A DNA stretch of 64,000 nucleotides from Massospora cicadina (GCA_022478985.1 JAKSZP010006633.1:177342-241341), one strand, 5' to 3'; positions 1 through 12,369 are shown, numbered from the stretch's first letter. Program-made: numbers and translations. Notes: generated from the sequence alone by a model not told the origin.

Positions 1-1165
1 ATGCCATTCCTTGTATATATAATTTCGAAAAGTCATAGTGAGCCATCATATTGTTAAGCAAAAACCACTGCAGTGAGATAAGAAATATAATATTCCCCAT
101 CCTTTTGACATCATGTCATCTAATAATGTGCTTAATGATTGATTTTCTATACTATGTAAGGATACAACAGGCAGGTGTTTTTAATTGATTTTAACTGTAA
201 ACTGAAAATCCATAGTAGATCCAAGTGTTTTAGAAGTTGATTAGCTTCTACACATCATTCTTGACAGTAAAAAGAAACCAAAATTTACAGAGAATATGGT
301 AGGGCTTTCATTAAGTATTAAAACGAATACTCTAGTGTTGCCGCCATCACATTACCTGTAGCACCATGTTAAGAAGTATTTTTAAAAATGAGATTTAGAA
401 ATAAAAGGCTAATATGCTCCTTGATCGGTTATTGTTTACTGACTGTAGTTGCCACCAACTGAATACTAAGATCATTGGCTATAAGTAATTGTGAATAGCC
501 ATAAGTTGTCCAAAAATAATTGTCATGAGCTGAAAAACAAATTTGTCTTACACAAAGGAGCGTGAGCATTAGAACAAGTGAAATACCTAGTACAAGTGTC
601 CAGTTGCAACACCAAGGTACAAGGCCTGCACAACCTGCAGGATGATATGATTTTCTGTAGCTACAGTAGTATAGGACAAATAAACCTTTAGTTAACCTAC
701 TAGAATATGAACTTTGTAGATTAATAATCATGGTCAATTTCATTAAGTTGTTGAGGAAGCAAACACTTTTTTATATATAACTTCCAGATCTTTTAGCTTT
801 AACCTTTTTTCTTTGAAAAAATTGTTACTATATTACTGCCATCCATGTATATGACAAAGAAAGGACTTTATATAATGGTTAACAAGTGTCAGACTTCTGA
901 CATATTCACATAAACAGGATTTACACGGTGCTCTACTAGGTTGCTCTACTAAAGATTCTTCATGGTAGATATTTCAAGCTCATTTAGATCAATTTTGGGT
1001 TGACACAATTTTTTGATAGACTTTCAAAGATACTAAGTATTGAAGCCAAGTATGTGGTTAAATTTGTGTAATTTGACTAAAGTAAGTCCATTGGTGAATA
1101 GTTTGGTTGATACTAATATAAAATAAAAAAGTATAGCAGTAAGAAGGATTTATTCAAGCAACGCT
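1..1165. other. AT-rich flank, no gene recognised
   Basis: Left flank of element G. The sequence is AT-rich with stops in all frames. The longest open stretch is 104 codons on the minus strand (429-743), with one hydrophobic segment near its middle, no recognisable domain and no conserved neighbour. I treat it as chance. No RNA gene or repeat was recognised. Confidence 0.5.
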
Positions 1166-2366
1166 TGTTAGTCATGGTCAGATTAATAGCCACTGACAGA
1201 GGTTCAACACATGGAAGAAAAAGATTGTTGATTGCCCTTAACAGAGAAACCCAGTGCACATCTGTCATGGGACTTTGTGATAATCCCAGATATCTTGTTA
1301 ATTATCTTATTACCCATAAAACTAAGGCTTGTAAAACGAGACTAGAGGATTATGACGTTATTTTAGTATGGTAGGGTTACACTTGCTACTAGAAGATGAC
1401 AGTAAGAAAAGAAGCCTGATCACCCACAATACAGCCACAGGATATAAGGTTACAAGCTACCTCTAAGAGCTGGTTTATATGAGATGGGCGGGAGGTGAGG
1501 GTTCCATATAATTTTTTGATTTGTTAGTTTTTAAAGAAAAGCTGAATTCTCACCTATAGGCTTACTTTTAATTGAAGTTATGTTTGTCTTTTGTGTAACT
1601 CCAGCTTAGTGAGAACAGGATCTTCAAATTTTAATAAAGATCAAGTTAAACTATAAAACTAATTTTTTTGATAGCTCTTTATAAGAAAAGGTAAAACAGA
1701 TAACCCAACACCCTACAATTAGCTTGATGCTAGGTTTTAAGTTGATCTGAGGAGGGAAAAAAGCTACAAGCTAAATTTTTAAGATATGAATAGTTGCTGA
1801 CTTCAAGTAATGTGGAAAACGGTTTGAACACCAATTTTCCAATTTAAGTATTAAAAAGCTCATTTACCAATTCCCCATAACAACATTTTGGCATAGACTT
1901 GCACTATTATTGGAATTTTGGTTAAGTTTCTAATGTTAAATTTATTTTTGATAAATTTGGATTTTTTTTGCTGAGTTTAATCCCCATCTTTGATCTTTTC
2001 TTCCTTGACTGATTGCACGGATTTGAATTACTATAGGTAGATTTTCCTTTTGTGTCTCCCAATTATGCCACCTTTTATGGACGAGGAATGGTGGTTGTTA
2101 AGTTCAATTCACTAAAACTTATAAGTCTACACAGAGTTGTCTGATTTTTCTGTAGTAAGCTGTATATATTGATCTAGGGGGTTTAAGAGTAGTTTGTGGA
2201 AAGATTACATGGGAGTTAAGGTTTGGCTGCAGCTACCCATATCTCTTCCAGGGTATGCCCTAAGTCAGAGATCTTAGTAGGGTAAGGTCTTGGACTTTTC
2301 CCCTTATTAGTCCTGAAAGGGCGCAGTACCCGGTCCTAATTGCTGGGTGAAGCCAAGGGCCTTACA
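1166..2366 (-). repeat. 3' LTR of element G
   Basis: About 1.2 kb, colinear with 13216-14132 followed by 26864-27142. The best-matching blocks are around 1560-1660 versus 13600-13690, and 2225-2366 versus 26998-27142. The end is fixed by the minus-strand TGTAAGGCCC start directly after a polypurine tract. The outer edge (1166) is set by length and a TG dinucleotide only, so it may be off by tens of bases. Confidence 0.75.
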
Positions 2367-2378
2367 TTACCTTTCCCC
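2367..2378 (-). other. Polypurine tract of G
   Basis: On the minus strand GGGGAAAGGTAA lies directly before the TGTAAGG start of the 3' LTR. This is the position of the plus-strand primer in LTR elements and it fixes G's orientation. Confidence 0.75.
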
Positions 2379-2739
2379 AAAAAGTATAGGGCTTATCACT
2401 CTTCTTTAGCGTTGTCAAAATTATATTCTTGTGCGGGTAGAGAGTTTAATGGCAACAATGGTAGCCTTCTTGGTGGGGCAGGTGATGGCTCCTTTAATTG
2501 TCCGTTTGAAACTCTGATATCAAATATTGGCAGGTTTGCAATCCTTTAAAGGAATTACCTAGCCTATATGATGGATTCTCTTTCCACAGTAATAAGTAAT
2601 GCAAGCTGCGGTTGACTCTATAGAGTTCATGGTCCTCTTAACTTCACAAATTTTGGCTCACCCTCCACCATAATAGGCTTTATCTATATAGGCTTTTTCT
2701 TTAAGAAGATAGGGAGGAGGCATGAAAGGAGTTGTGGAT

Positions 2740-4120
2740 CTTTCAGTGGATGGGCAATTCATGATGGAAAGACTCATTATTCAATAACTTAGAGTTAGGA
2801 AAAACTGTTTTCTTGTAAGCCAGATTATGCTAAGGCACTTTGAGGTGAGAATACATCGTACCATCATGATCAACCTTACTACATGGTAGTATGGGGCCGC
2901 ACAGAGTTTTTCTTTTACAAAAATTTCTCTTGGAACCATTAATTTATTCGTTTAACTGCTATTGTACCTAATGGTGCATCTTCTGGATCTGCTAATGAAG
3001 GTGTCTATATTTGGTATATTTCTGCTAATTTTGGCACCAAGGATGAAGGCGGAATTTATAACAAAGCTAGCATACATTGGTGATACCCCTCTGGACGCTT
3101 GTAGGAAATTATTAGACATAAATGAGCCAAAGGAAGGTCTGCTGCCCACGTGTCATGTGTGTCAGTAGTATAATAGTGAAGATATTGCTTCAAGGACTAG
3201 TTAGCTAATTCAGTTTGGACTTCTGAATAAAATGGTATTCTGATGACCTGCAAGATTTGATTAAGCATGTAACACAAGAACTTCCAAATTCATGTAAAAT
3301 ATGACTTTCTATCATTAAATACTTTCTCAATTAACCCAAACAAAAAAACTTGGGACACAAACAGAAGCGCTATATCTTCTTCTAATATAGTTTCAAACGT
3401 GGGATGAAGACAGCATCTTTTAAAGTAATTTATTACCATGATTGCATTATACCGCTAGGACACTGGAAATTCCACTATAAAGTCCATTTTAATTTCGTTC
3501 CATGGACCCTCTGCTTATTGGAGGGGGTGTAGGAAATAACTTTGACATGTTTTGCTAGTTTGGAGCGGGCACAGTTTATATAGCTCTTAAGCCACACGAG
3601 GAAATCTTTTATAAGCCTTTTTTAATTTTCTCAAAGTTTAAAAGGGTGATACAAATCTCACGCCTTGGTGTTATGGTTGGCGAGTCATGATGTTCCCTTA
3701 AAACGTGAGGATGGAGGGCATTTAAACCCATACTTTGTCCTAAAAAATTAACCTATGCTTTTTGGGAATACCATCTAGATGGTGCATTACCAGAAACAAT
3801 TATAGTCATAAGGTCACGACCCTCAACATCAGCTGCTTGCATAACCAGCACTTTATCCAAAAGAAACTCCTCTTCAATGGTGGTATTTGAGCAGAAGCGT
3901 TTAGCTCTATTCAAATACATACTCATAGCAGGGGTAATCTTTTTGGGTGGTTTGGAATTATGGGGTTTGGATTTTGAATGTGGAGTGGAAGGAGCTACTG
4001 CAGCAATAAATGTGGAAGAAGGAGATATCTTTTCTCAAGGAAATTACTGTAACTAGTTCAGAGTCGCCAATATACTCAGACCACAAGGAGACTTTGTGAC
4101 TAAGAATGTCTGGCAAGATA
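2740..4120 (-). pseudogene. Integrase region of element G (degenerate)
   Basis: Broken integrase reading right to left. At 4091-4115 the frame gives LPDILSHKV, the end of the RNase H/connection region. Next comes a zinc-binding-like HH...C stretch near 3540-3720 (with EHHDSPT), then PWNEIKMDFIVEF at about 3465-3510, the typical start of a Ty3 integrase core. SNNFLQASRGVSPMY near 3060-3120 matches the family's conserved region before the C-terminus, and APYYHVVRLI near 2870 resembles the GPY/F module. Several stops and frame changes are present, so it is not functional. In integrases of this family the core joins element cDNA to host DNA. The right edge is cut exactly by element H. No chromodomain was recognised. 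Confidence 0.72.
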
Positions 4121-5227
4121 TGTGTGATTTGCTAAAAGTTTTGGGCTAATTTCAGCTGGTTTGACCTAAGCTTAGATTTTACTGTAGATTAATTTTAAAG
4201 TACAGTGATAATTGTATGAAGACTTTATACAGTTAATTTTCTTACATTTTAAATGTATTAAAATTCAATTGAGTGATCACCGCTAGACAGGTGTTGACGC
4301 TTTTCCTTCTAGTAGCTTGAAAGCACCTCTAAACAAGTAAAACTCTCCCTAGAACTCCTAAACAAGAGCACAAGATCACAATATGAACAACAAGGTAACC
4401 CTTTTTTTCCAAATTTTTAACATAAGAGATCTTGTAATTTTGATACCTTGAGAGCAAATATAAACAAAGGAAGGCTTTTATATACTATAAAAAAAGCAAT
4501 ATACAAAAATTGTATAAAAGTCTAAATATTTAATGAGTTAAAGAAGTTTGTTTATATTAAAACAAAAAGGAGTTTATAGAGGCAATTCGGTGTTCAACTC
4601 TTCCATTTGAGCCCCAATGGGAACGGCATCCATTGTCAATGACTTTAGCCCAAAGGAGTCATATAATACAATATTTACGTCATTTTCCTAGTTAGAATCT
4701 GCCTCATATTTGATTTAAACCCCTCTTGGTTTGTATTCCAAGATAGCATATCCCAACGCCTTTAACCAGCCTCAGCTGATTAAGTTTAAAAGGCTAGAAA
4801 TCTTCTTGGATAATAGGACCATCTAAAACAAATAGCAGTTTTCATTACTTCAGGAAAATCAGTATCTTGATTTCAAATAAAGCGTTGTCTTTGCTTCAGA
4901 AACTGCCAAAAACTATCCTATCAAATGAAAACAAACCCTGATTAATCCACGCAAGAAACTATGTTCTTAATATATAAACAAGCAATCACAATCTTAGCAA
5001 ATATTGCCAGGGAACATTTCCAATCAAACATAATCATCTGCCAGAATAATACTGAAGATAAATATTACATTATTAGAAAAAATAACCCAAATACCAGTTT
5101 TCAATCAGTCATAACTCCAACATCTTCTATATGTTTTATTTATTATAAGATATCCCGGCGGAATAAACAGATATGTTGCTATAATCTATTAAATATGGAT
5201 GATGATAGTATTCCAAAACCCAGCACA
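4121..5227 (-). repeat. 3' LTR of element H
   Basis: Colinear with 7942-9018. The strongest anchors are CGCTAGACAGGTG (4281 and 8091) and the stretch with CAACTCTTCC and CCCCAATGG at 4594-4625 and 8400-8427. It ends ...AACCCAGCACA before a pyrimidine run (minus-strand PPT). The left edge is accurate to about 10 bp. Confidence 0.8.
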
Positions 5228-5236
5228 TCCCCCAGA
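5228..5236 (-). other. Polypurine tract of H
   Basis: On the minus strand CTGGGGGA runs directly into the LTR start TGTGCTGGG. Position and composition fit a PPT. Confidence 0.65.
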
Positions 5237-5339
5237 TTGACCATATTATCCAGCAGAGAAAGATTAAAAAAGGCAGATGCCGCTTTGATCCGTGGCATGA
5301 GACAGACAGCATAACTAAAACTTATTTCAGCAAAGCTGA

Positions 5340-5830
5340 ATCTTTTTTCCTTTGCTTACTTCGTTTTCTCATGGCCAAGCTCAACAGAGTGTTTAATTAT
5401 CCTCTTCTCATTCTCATGTTCACTGCCATTTCACACGAGCACAAACTCACAGCTACACGCCACAAGAGAGTCAATTGGCCAATGTTGCTGATGATGAACT
5501 CCTGAACGCCTGTTCTCCCCCAGATTGGGGCTCTAACAGCTGAACGCCTTGCTAGAATTACCTGATTAATATCATCAATAAGTTCCTGAGGCCTGCTTTC
5601 CCCCGGTAAGGGTTCTCTCAAACTAACAAGGTTGGATCCCAGAGTTCTCTTTCTTGACTCTTACCAACAACAACAATAGACCCAGTTTTAACAAGAACTA
5701 GTCCTAACAAATATCCACCCACACCATGTCTCCTACGTTTCCACCATAGAACATGCCCTTTTTCTCTGCAATAAATGAATGGAAACACCACCCAATCCAC
5801 AAAAATCGCAGCAGAAATAAAATCATTACT
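5340..5830 (-). other. Coding-like segment in H, unassigned
   Basis: A visibly less AT-rich block than its surroundings. Two open frames on the minus strand overlap by 4 bases (5618-5800 and 5397-5621), rich in Trp, Arg and Gly, which reads like one frameshifted protein. Short traits: a WWKRRRHGVGG stretch and an ENPYRGK-like stretch in an alternative frame. I do not recognise a family. It lies downstream of gag in H, where pol would normally be, so it may be a pol remnant, a captured host fragment, or an accidental ORF. Confidence 0.3.
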
Positions 5831-6463
5831 TTTTTATATCTTAAATTGCTATTTATATTAAAAGGACTTATCCTATAAATAAAAGATTTAAATAATTATA
5901 TCCTTTATATTTTTCCTTTAAAGTTTATATGATTTCTTTTTTCTTTTTTCTTAAAACCAACACTTTAAGTACTTACTGTGGAACCTAAATACTATATGAC
6001 TATTGCTAATTTTTTATCATACAGGCATGGTGCCAACTTGGAAATAATTGTGAATGGAACCAACCAGAAGGCATTCAATAAGGCTTGCCAACACCTTTAC
6101 CTGGTCCTATCTTAATTCTTTCATAAGAGAATCGTGCTCAATTACTCCATCATTCTGGTAATCTGATTTTAGCGCCAATTGCCAGTTCCTTAGGAACAGA
6201 TTGATCATTTCCCTCATTGATTGAGTATCAGCATCACGTGACATGCCTAACGTTTAAATTAATTCCAACGCCATCTCTCTGTAATTGATTTCTTAATTTT
6301 GTGGATTGAAATGGAAACGTTAAGATCATAAAGCTTTGACTTGATCAACTTTTCTTTGTTCTCAGTAATTCATGCATTTTATATTGTTTGACAAGTGTAA
6401 GGGTGACGAACTTTTCTATAAACTTTAGGTTGAAACTTCTCGCCTTAGCTTATGTGGCAACAT

Positions 6464-6739
6464 TTATAATTGGAACAATATTAGATATAAGAATCCTCTC
6501 AGTGTTCTTTTACATATAAATTTTCTATAACATCCATCTGAGAAGATATATGATGGAATATTAATTGCAAAGCTAGATTTTATTGTATCTAAAATGTCAA
6601 TTTTCCTTTTAAATCTTGCATAGGTTCCTTCAATTGAGGCAAGACAAAATTGCATTCTTTTTTGGAATATTCTACCAACATTAAGCACAAAGTGTCCAGT
6701 TGCACCACATACATGACAGTAGTTTTGATATTTGTCCAT
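6464..6739 (-). pseudogene. Gag zinc-knuckle fragment of element H
   Basis: A 91-codon minus-strand frame starts MDKYQNYCHVCGATGHFVLN, a CX2CX4HX4 nucleocapsid knuckle whose last cysteine position reads Val. Such knuckles bind the element RNA during packaging. The rest of the frame (basic, KRK and FKRK patches) is compatible with gag but has no other identified motif. It lies between H's LTRs in minus orientation, matching the PBS and PPT. The upstream capsid part is too decayed to delimit. Confidence 0.6.
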
Positions 6740-7922
6740 CTATTTTAATCATTAGGTACCTTCACTTTTAAAATTGATTCTAAGAATTTTTTAGTCTTTT
6801 TTGTTTCTACTTGGCTTAAAGTTCCATATTCTTGCCATAAGATTCATATGTAATTTGATCCTCATCATCAGAAAATTTTTGGGAGTATGATTAGGCACTA
6901 AGCGTTGAACCTAACAATTTCATATACTCTACAATCTATGAAGTAGAAAATGAGTTGCCAGCACCAATTCCATAGCTTGATTCTAGTAACTTTCAGGCCT
7001 TAATGCAGTTTGGATGGCAAAACAAGAATTAAAATTTGACAGAACTTTTGCTCCCAACAGGAATTGCTCTCTGGAAGAAAATGTTTGATGAAAGCAGAAA
7101 AGGTTTCATTCTTCCTAGAATGTTTTCTTATGATATCCTTCTTGCAACTAGTAATCAGTTATGGGCTTTCAAACTTGTTAATGATTGTTCTTTTGGCATC
7201 TTTGTAAAACCAATTATCCCCATTGAGGTGAAGCAAACCAGATTTTGCCAATTGGTGTCTAGGCCCTATATAAAACTAACTGCTTTCTGTCAGTTACGTT
7301 ATTAAACATCATCCTTTTGAATAAATAGAAAAAACTGAAGCGTTTTCTAGCTAAAAAAAGATTTTTTGGTGTATTTTAGAATTCTTTGGTCACTTTTTTA
7401 GATGGGAGGTACTCGCCTAAATACCCTTCCAACAATTGGTGTATTCTTAGGAGTCATCTGAAAAAGTAACAAAGTCTTAGGAATTACTTTTAGGTCTGTA
7501 CTTTTTAAGCGGAACTTTCCCCATTTGATTTGATTTCAGCTCTATCTGCCTCCATTTAGGCACAATTTCACTTATTTACTTGAGGTCTTGCAACTGCTTA
7601 AGAATTTGCATTACACCATTCTGAACCCAGAGGAGTCATTCTTGTCTTCTTCCTAGGTTTCTTCAGAAAAATCCTTATTTTTAATGCTAAGTCTCCTTAT
7701 TCTTCAAAGATTTGGTTTTTTACAAAGATCATTATTGACCTTTATAACCTGCTCTATTTTTTCTCAGCTTAAAACACTCGTTCTTTCAAGGTGTCAGATT
7801 GTATTTTGGCACTGAATTCAGAATAACATTGTTCACCATCTCTATTTCCGTCCACATTCCAAAGTTCATTTTAAAGAAATATTCCTGTTATTTAATATTT
7901 ATTTGGCCCAAACATAAACTAA

Positions 7923-7939
7923 CCCTGTATTGATCACCA
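7923..7939 (-). other. Primer-binding site of H
   Basis: Minus strand TGGTGATCAATACAGGG, two bases after the LTR end. It matches the PBS consensus TGGTGCTCACTACAGGG of elements B, C, D and F with a few mismatches, and fixes the inner edge of the 5' LTR. Confidence 0.72.
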
Positions 7940-7941
7940 AA

Positions 7942-9018
7942 TGTAAACTATTTGGCTTTACTAAACAATATCAAGTGTACTAAAGTTAATGCTTTTTAGA
8001 TACCTAAAGGTACTGTGATAACTGTATCAGGACATTCATCTATTTGAGCGCTTTACAAGCAACGGTATTAACTTTGATTAGATTTTCACCCGCTAGACAG
8101 GTGCTGCCACTTTTCCTTTGGGTACTTTAAGGCAAATCTGTACAAGAGAACTCTCTCTACAAAACTTACACAGGAGTACTGGAATACAATCTGAGCAAAA
8201 AGGAAACTTTCCCCTACACTTTTTTCACAAGAGATATTGAGATATTGAGATTTTTATAGCAAATATAAACAAAAGAAAACTATCCTTATACTTCTAATCT
8301 GAAGGCTTATACCAAATTTATATTTGATCTATATATCTAATGAACTTGACAAGTCTTCTTTGCAAAAATAATCAATTGCTTAAATATTAAATCTGGCACT
8401 CAACTCTTCCAATGTCGCCCCAATGGAAACGGCATATTGCTGCTGAATATATCCATAAGGGTCTTTCTAAAATGATGGATAATTAATTCTCTTAGTCTGA
8501 TTATGCGTTGACTATATCAAGACCCTCCTGAAATTAGAGTCCAAAACAGCATATCCAACTCCTTTATTTACCCCAGAGTATAAACTTTCTAAAGCTAGAG
8601 ACTTTCATAGGTAATGAGACCATCACACTATTATATAAGGATGCATTACTTCAGGCTAACACATAATATACTGAAAAAACAAGTGATGCTTCAGCAACTG
8701 CCAAAAAATCTTATCAATTGGTAACAAAGCATTGCTTGATCTGCGCACAAGAGTTAGTGATTAAATTTATAAACAACAATAAAAATCTTTAAAGCAATAT
8801 TAGGATCATTCAATGAAACGTATAATCTCTGTCCAAATTGAATCCAGTGAGTTAGATTAACACAATATAATGTAAAAAGACAAAAAATAGTTATTAACTA
8901 GTGATAGCTCTGACATCCACTATAGGCTTTCAGAGTATAAATCAAACCCTAGCGGACTAAAAATATTCAGGTATAATCTATTAAAACTGGAAGATGTGAG
9001 AATTTAAAAATCCCAACA
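7942..9018 (-). repeat. 5' LTR of element H
   Basis: Begins TGTAAAC (plus) next to the PBS and ends ...AAATCCCAACA at the junction with G's RNase H. It is 1077 bp, clearly diverged from the left LTR, so the insertion is not recent. Confidence 0.8.
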
Positions 9019-10533
9019 GGATTCCTTGACAGACACATATATAAATTAGAAGCTCATGCGGTCAAAATGAGTTCTTGTTTGTCTGTGGGTGAACTTATGT
9101 GTCATATTTTGATAAATGAGTGTTTTGTGGTTAGTGCGCACCACTACTGTGTGCTTGGCACCTTTTAAGAGATACCACAATGCATCTGATAGCAAGCAAT
9201 GGCAGCCAATTGCTTATCATATAGCCTATAAACGCTTAGTTATGCTAAAATTTCTTGAGCGACAAGCCACGTGATATTCTCTCTCCTCATGTTTTTAAAC
9301 AAGAAGGTACCCAAAGCAACGCCAAAAATGTCACATGCCATAATAAAAGGACTTTAATTATCAATGTGACACAAAACATGAGTTTTGTTGAGAACTTCTT
9401 TCTTTTGCTATAAGATTTTCTGCATTCTGTGGTCCAACAAATAACATTCCTAACTGTGAGGGGGCATAAAGGAGATATTGAGCTGGAGATGCACGTGAAA
9501 ATTAAATAAAAAAGCTGACTATCTCAGGATAAATATGAAGTTGTTTCTGGTCACAGGAGTAGGCCAAGATTGAATAGCAGCCAGTTCTGAAGGCCCAAAA
9601 GCATAATTAATAATGATTACCAGATTCCTAAGAAACTGCTTCATATTTGTAGAAATCACATTTGGACGTCTTAACAAATATTCCAGCCTTATAAAGGTGT
9701 TCAACAACGTCCATTTAATCCATTAAGCGTTGTTCAGCATTGGGATAGTTAATAAAATGTCACCACCATATGACATTGCATAGGAGATCTAAAATTCCCC
9801 AAAGCATTGTCAATGCTACGCTGGAAAACTACTGGAGCGTTTTTAATCTAAAAGCCTAACCCTAAACTGTTCAATTACATAATGCATATGAATAGTCGTT
9901 AATCATTCCTGTCTTCACTTCACCTATGTTTTAAGGAACTGCTATCCAGGTCAGGTTTAATAAGACTTAGACTTGGATATGGATGGATAACCGTAGCTTT
10001 TAAAGGGAGAGTAATTGGATTAGTTATAGTGACGTTATTCAGGTGTCACAAGTCTATACTAGGTCACAGTTTATCATAAGGTTTCTATCTGAGATAATGA
10101 GGATGATATATGGATTCTTTTCTTAATTCATCCACCCCTTAACATGTTATAGTCAAACAAACCCTTAGGGGATTTATCCTCTGGTGCAATGTATGAGTAA
10201 AGCAGGCAGATGGTTCTAATGGGTTACATTGTCAACTGTAGGTTCAGGTCAACTCAGGGCGTTGAGAAAGAAAAATGACATATCTAAAATTAAAACACAT
10301 TTTATAAGGTTCCTGGATCTGAGGAATAATGGGACGGCCAGATACAGCGTCTGAGATGGGTACTCTGCTGCTGTTTTCCTGCGTTATTGTTCCTAAAAAT
10401 TGGTAGTAATGGAATTACCCCAGAGTAGGTATGTGTGGTGAACGACAGCATGTTTTTAAGTTAATTCTTTATAAAGAGAATGCACAACCAGCCAAATCGC
10501 AAGATCACTGAATACAGTAACTTTGGGATAGCT
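9019..10533 (-). pseudogene. RT and RNase H region of element G (degenerate)
   Basis: Minus-strand pol fragment. Near 9760-9850 there is RT wording (GFRLKNAPVVFQ-like, then ALGNF), followed at 9519-9707 by the RT-to-RNase H linker with ELAAIQSWPTP. RNase H with HTVVVRTNHKTLIYQ at about 9110-9160 follows, then FIYVSVKES at the left edge. Many stops. The left edge is cut by element H and the right edge by RP1, whose target duplication begins at 10534. RT/RNase H copy the element RNA into DNA. This copy is dead. Confidence 0.7.
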
Positions 10534-10549
10534 GAGAATGATAAACAAA
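10534..10549 (+). repeat. Target-site duplication of RP1, left copy
   Basis: GAGAATGATAAACAAA, repeated with one mismatch at 12452-12467 directly after the poly(A) end of RP1. Confidence 0.85.
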
Positions 10550-10638
10550 TCTTTCTTTGCTTCAATACCCATTTGAAGCTAAATTTGGATTTTAAAAAAA
10601 TACAAAAAACAACCGCTCAATCGAGCTAAAACTTACCA

Positions 10639-12369
10639 ATGTCAATGCAATTGACGCCTGCTGCCCCAGTTTAGGGTGGTGGTGCGCCGCCATCTGGCAT
10701 CTTTCAGCCTCCTCCAAAGCGCACTCAGGCTGGCTCTGCTAGCCCTCCCAACGCTATCAGGCGTTATGTCCCCCCTAAGGACTTGGTCCACCACCTCGCC
10801 AGCTCTCAGGTGGTGCTCCAGAGCCCTTTGGTGCTCCCACAGAGCAATTTGCGTTTCAGCCTCTGGGTCAAATATGGGAATCTATTCTCTTACACAAGCG
10901 CGGCCATCATTGAGATGGCTATGATTGTTTTCAAACCTGCCTGCTATATTGACTTCCACCCCTTTAAGGGTAATTTGACCTCGTCTTCTGCTCTGAAGCT
11001 GATGCAGCGCAGCAGCCAAGCTGTAATTAGTTTATAAAAAATTCCTTTGCCCAACATTCGCACCCAGCTCCTGAATGAGGCCACTTTGGTGGTCCAGTTC
11101 GCCAGGTTTCCCTCTTTCTTTTCCCCTGAACGCCTCCACCACAAGCTCATGGAGGGTTTGGCCATTTATGGTGCAGACCCCATGTTGCAGTTTGTGGTTC
11201 CCAATGAGGAGGATTGGTTGGCAGGGCCTTGCGCCTTTGCAATGATCCACCCATTTCATCACGACTCTCACCTTGTGTTTCCCCCTGTACCGTGATCAGA
11301 TCCGCCCCTGATCACCCATTCTGGGCATGCATTGAAAGCAGCTGCGCCATTTGCCCCTTGTGCTTTGAGCTTGATCACTCGAAGTGTAAGTGCCCCACAG
11401 TTGCCACTTCTGCCGCATCTGCTGCTTAGGGCTTGAGCGCCACCCCAAAAGTGCCTAGCCCCAATTTTTTGAATAGGTATTGATCCTCCCACCCCCAACG
11501 GTGGGGAATTCTGGCGCTGCTTCCAAAGCGGCAGCCAATCAAAATTTAAGAAATTTTAATCTTTTTGAAAATTTAACTGGATTATGGAATCCTGAGTCAA
11601 AGGCTGAACCAGCTTCAGCTGAGCTGCCATGGTCAACAGCATGTGGCCAATAAGCTCCAGCAACAGCCCAAACATATGGCTGGCCCACTGCTGGCCAAAT
11701 CAATCCATTCGAAGCTCTCAAAGGGATTGTTGAGGTTGAACGGCTGTGCCATGTGAAACCTTATTTTGCTTTAGAGGAGTTCTTCGTTGACCCTCCCAAA
11801 TTGCGTTCCTGCCATTTTTGTCTAAGAACGGGTTTCCCATTTATAAAAATATTAATGATATGGCAGTTGTGGCTGCAGCTGCCCCAGCCAACACCCTCCT
11901 CTACCAGCAACTCCATGGGGCAATAAACCCTCTTTGTCAATAATATTCCTATCCCAAATTTTCCTCATGATTTTGAGGAAGATGCAAAGTATGAAATTGA
12001 GGAGCTTGCTTTTGGTGCAAGCCGCACTTGAATCATTTCAGCAAAAACTTCTCTTTGTGACCCCAATTATCCCAAACCCGCTGGCGCATCAAGTCATATA
12101 CTTGTGTGCCAGCTATCATCATTTTTGCTGAGCATCAACTTGCTCAATATGTGGAGGCAATGGAAATCGCCAGCCTCATTAACAAAGAAGACCCCCAACT
12201 ATACCTCCATATGCCCTTTTCGTTGATGCTCTCACCCTCAATGCTTTCCACCATGTTCCGCCAGCTAAAGAAGGCGCTGTATAAAAGTTTCCCCAAAGCC
12301 TCCTCGCCATCTGACTTGGCTTCCTTAGCTGATAACCTAGGGGCCATATTAGGAATTTTTTATTTATGA
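10639..12369 (+). pseudogene. RP1 ORF: CCHC zinc-knuckle protein, function unknown
   Basis: Frame begins MSMQLTPAAP at 10639 and stays in one frame to 11293 apart from a TAG near 10672 and a TAA near 11035, then shifts. Parts in order: Pro/Ser-rich N-terminus; a conserved globular part (10783-11290; VQFARFPSFF, FVVPNEEDW, FAMIHPFHHD); CX2CX4HX4C knuckle CPLCFELDHSKCKC at 11352-11393; a poorly preserved middle; and a C-terminal part (12106-12369; AEHQLAQYVEAM, PKASSPSDLASLADN). Total about 575 codons. The same protein parts recur in RP2-RP5, so it was a real coding family. By analogy with LINE ORF1 it may bind RNA (inference). I do not recognise the globular domain. Confidence 0.7.
11352..11393 (+). 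other. CCHC zinc knuckle in RP1
   Basis: Reads C-PL-C-FELD-H-SKCK-C, an intact CX2CX4HX4C spacing. The same site is decayed in RP3 (31283-31324: second Cys to Tyr, His to Tyr, last Cys to Phe) and RP5 (50864-50905: His to Tyr, last Cys to Ala). Confidence 0.8.

Larger units (their letters stand above)
4121..9018 (-). mobile_element. LTR element H, gag-only, nested in G
   Basis: Two direct repeats of about 1.08-1.1 kb (4121-5227 and 7942-9018) enclose only 2.7 kb. A PBS (7923-7939) lies inside the right LTR and a polypurine tract (5228-5236) beside the left one, giving minus orientation. A gag-type zinc knuckle is the only recognised domain; there is no RT, RNase H or integrase. H splits G between ...FIYVSVKES (right of 9018) and LPDILSHKV (left of 4121), two halves of one RNase H linker. 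Flanks AGATA and GGATT could be a decayed 5-bp target duplication. It is either an internally deleted copy or a non-autonomous family. Confidence 0.8.

Noticed and set aside
429..743. 104-codon minus-strand ORF with a hydrophobic segment
   Set aside because: No domain, no conserved context, AT-rich surroundings; compatible with chance.
2366..2950. Possible chromodomain at the end of G's integrase
   Set aside because: The C-terminal region was translated in all minus frames and no W-K-G-Y/W-E-P-type pattern could be read.
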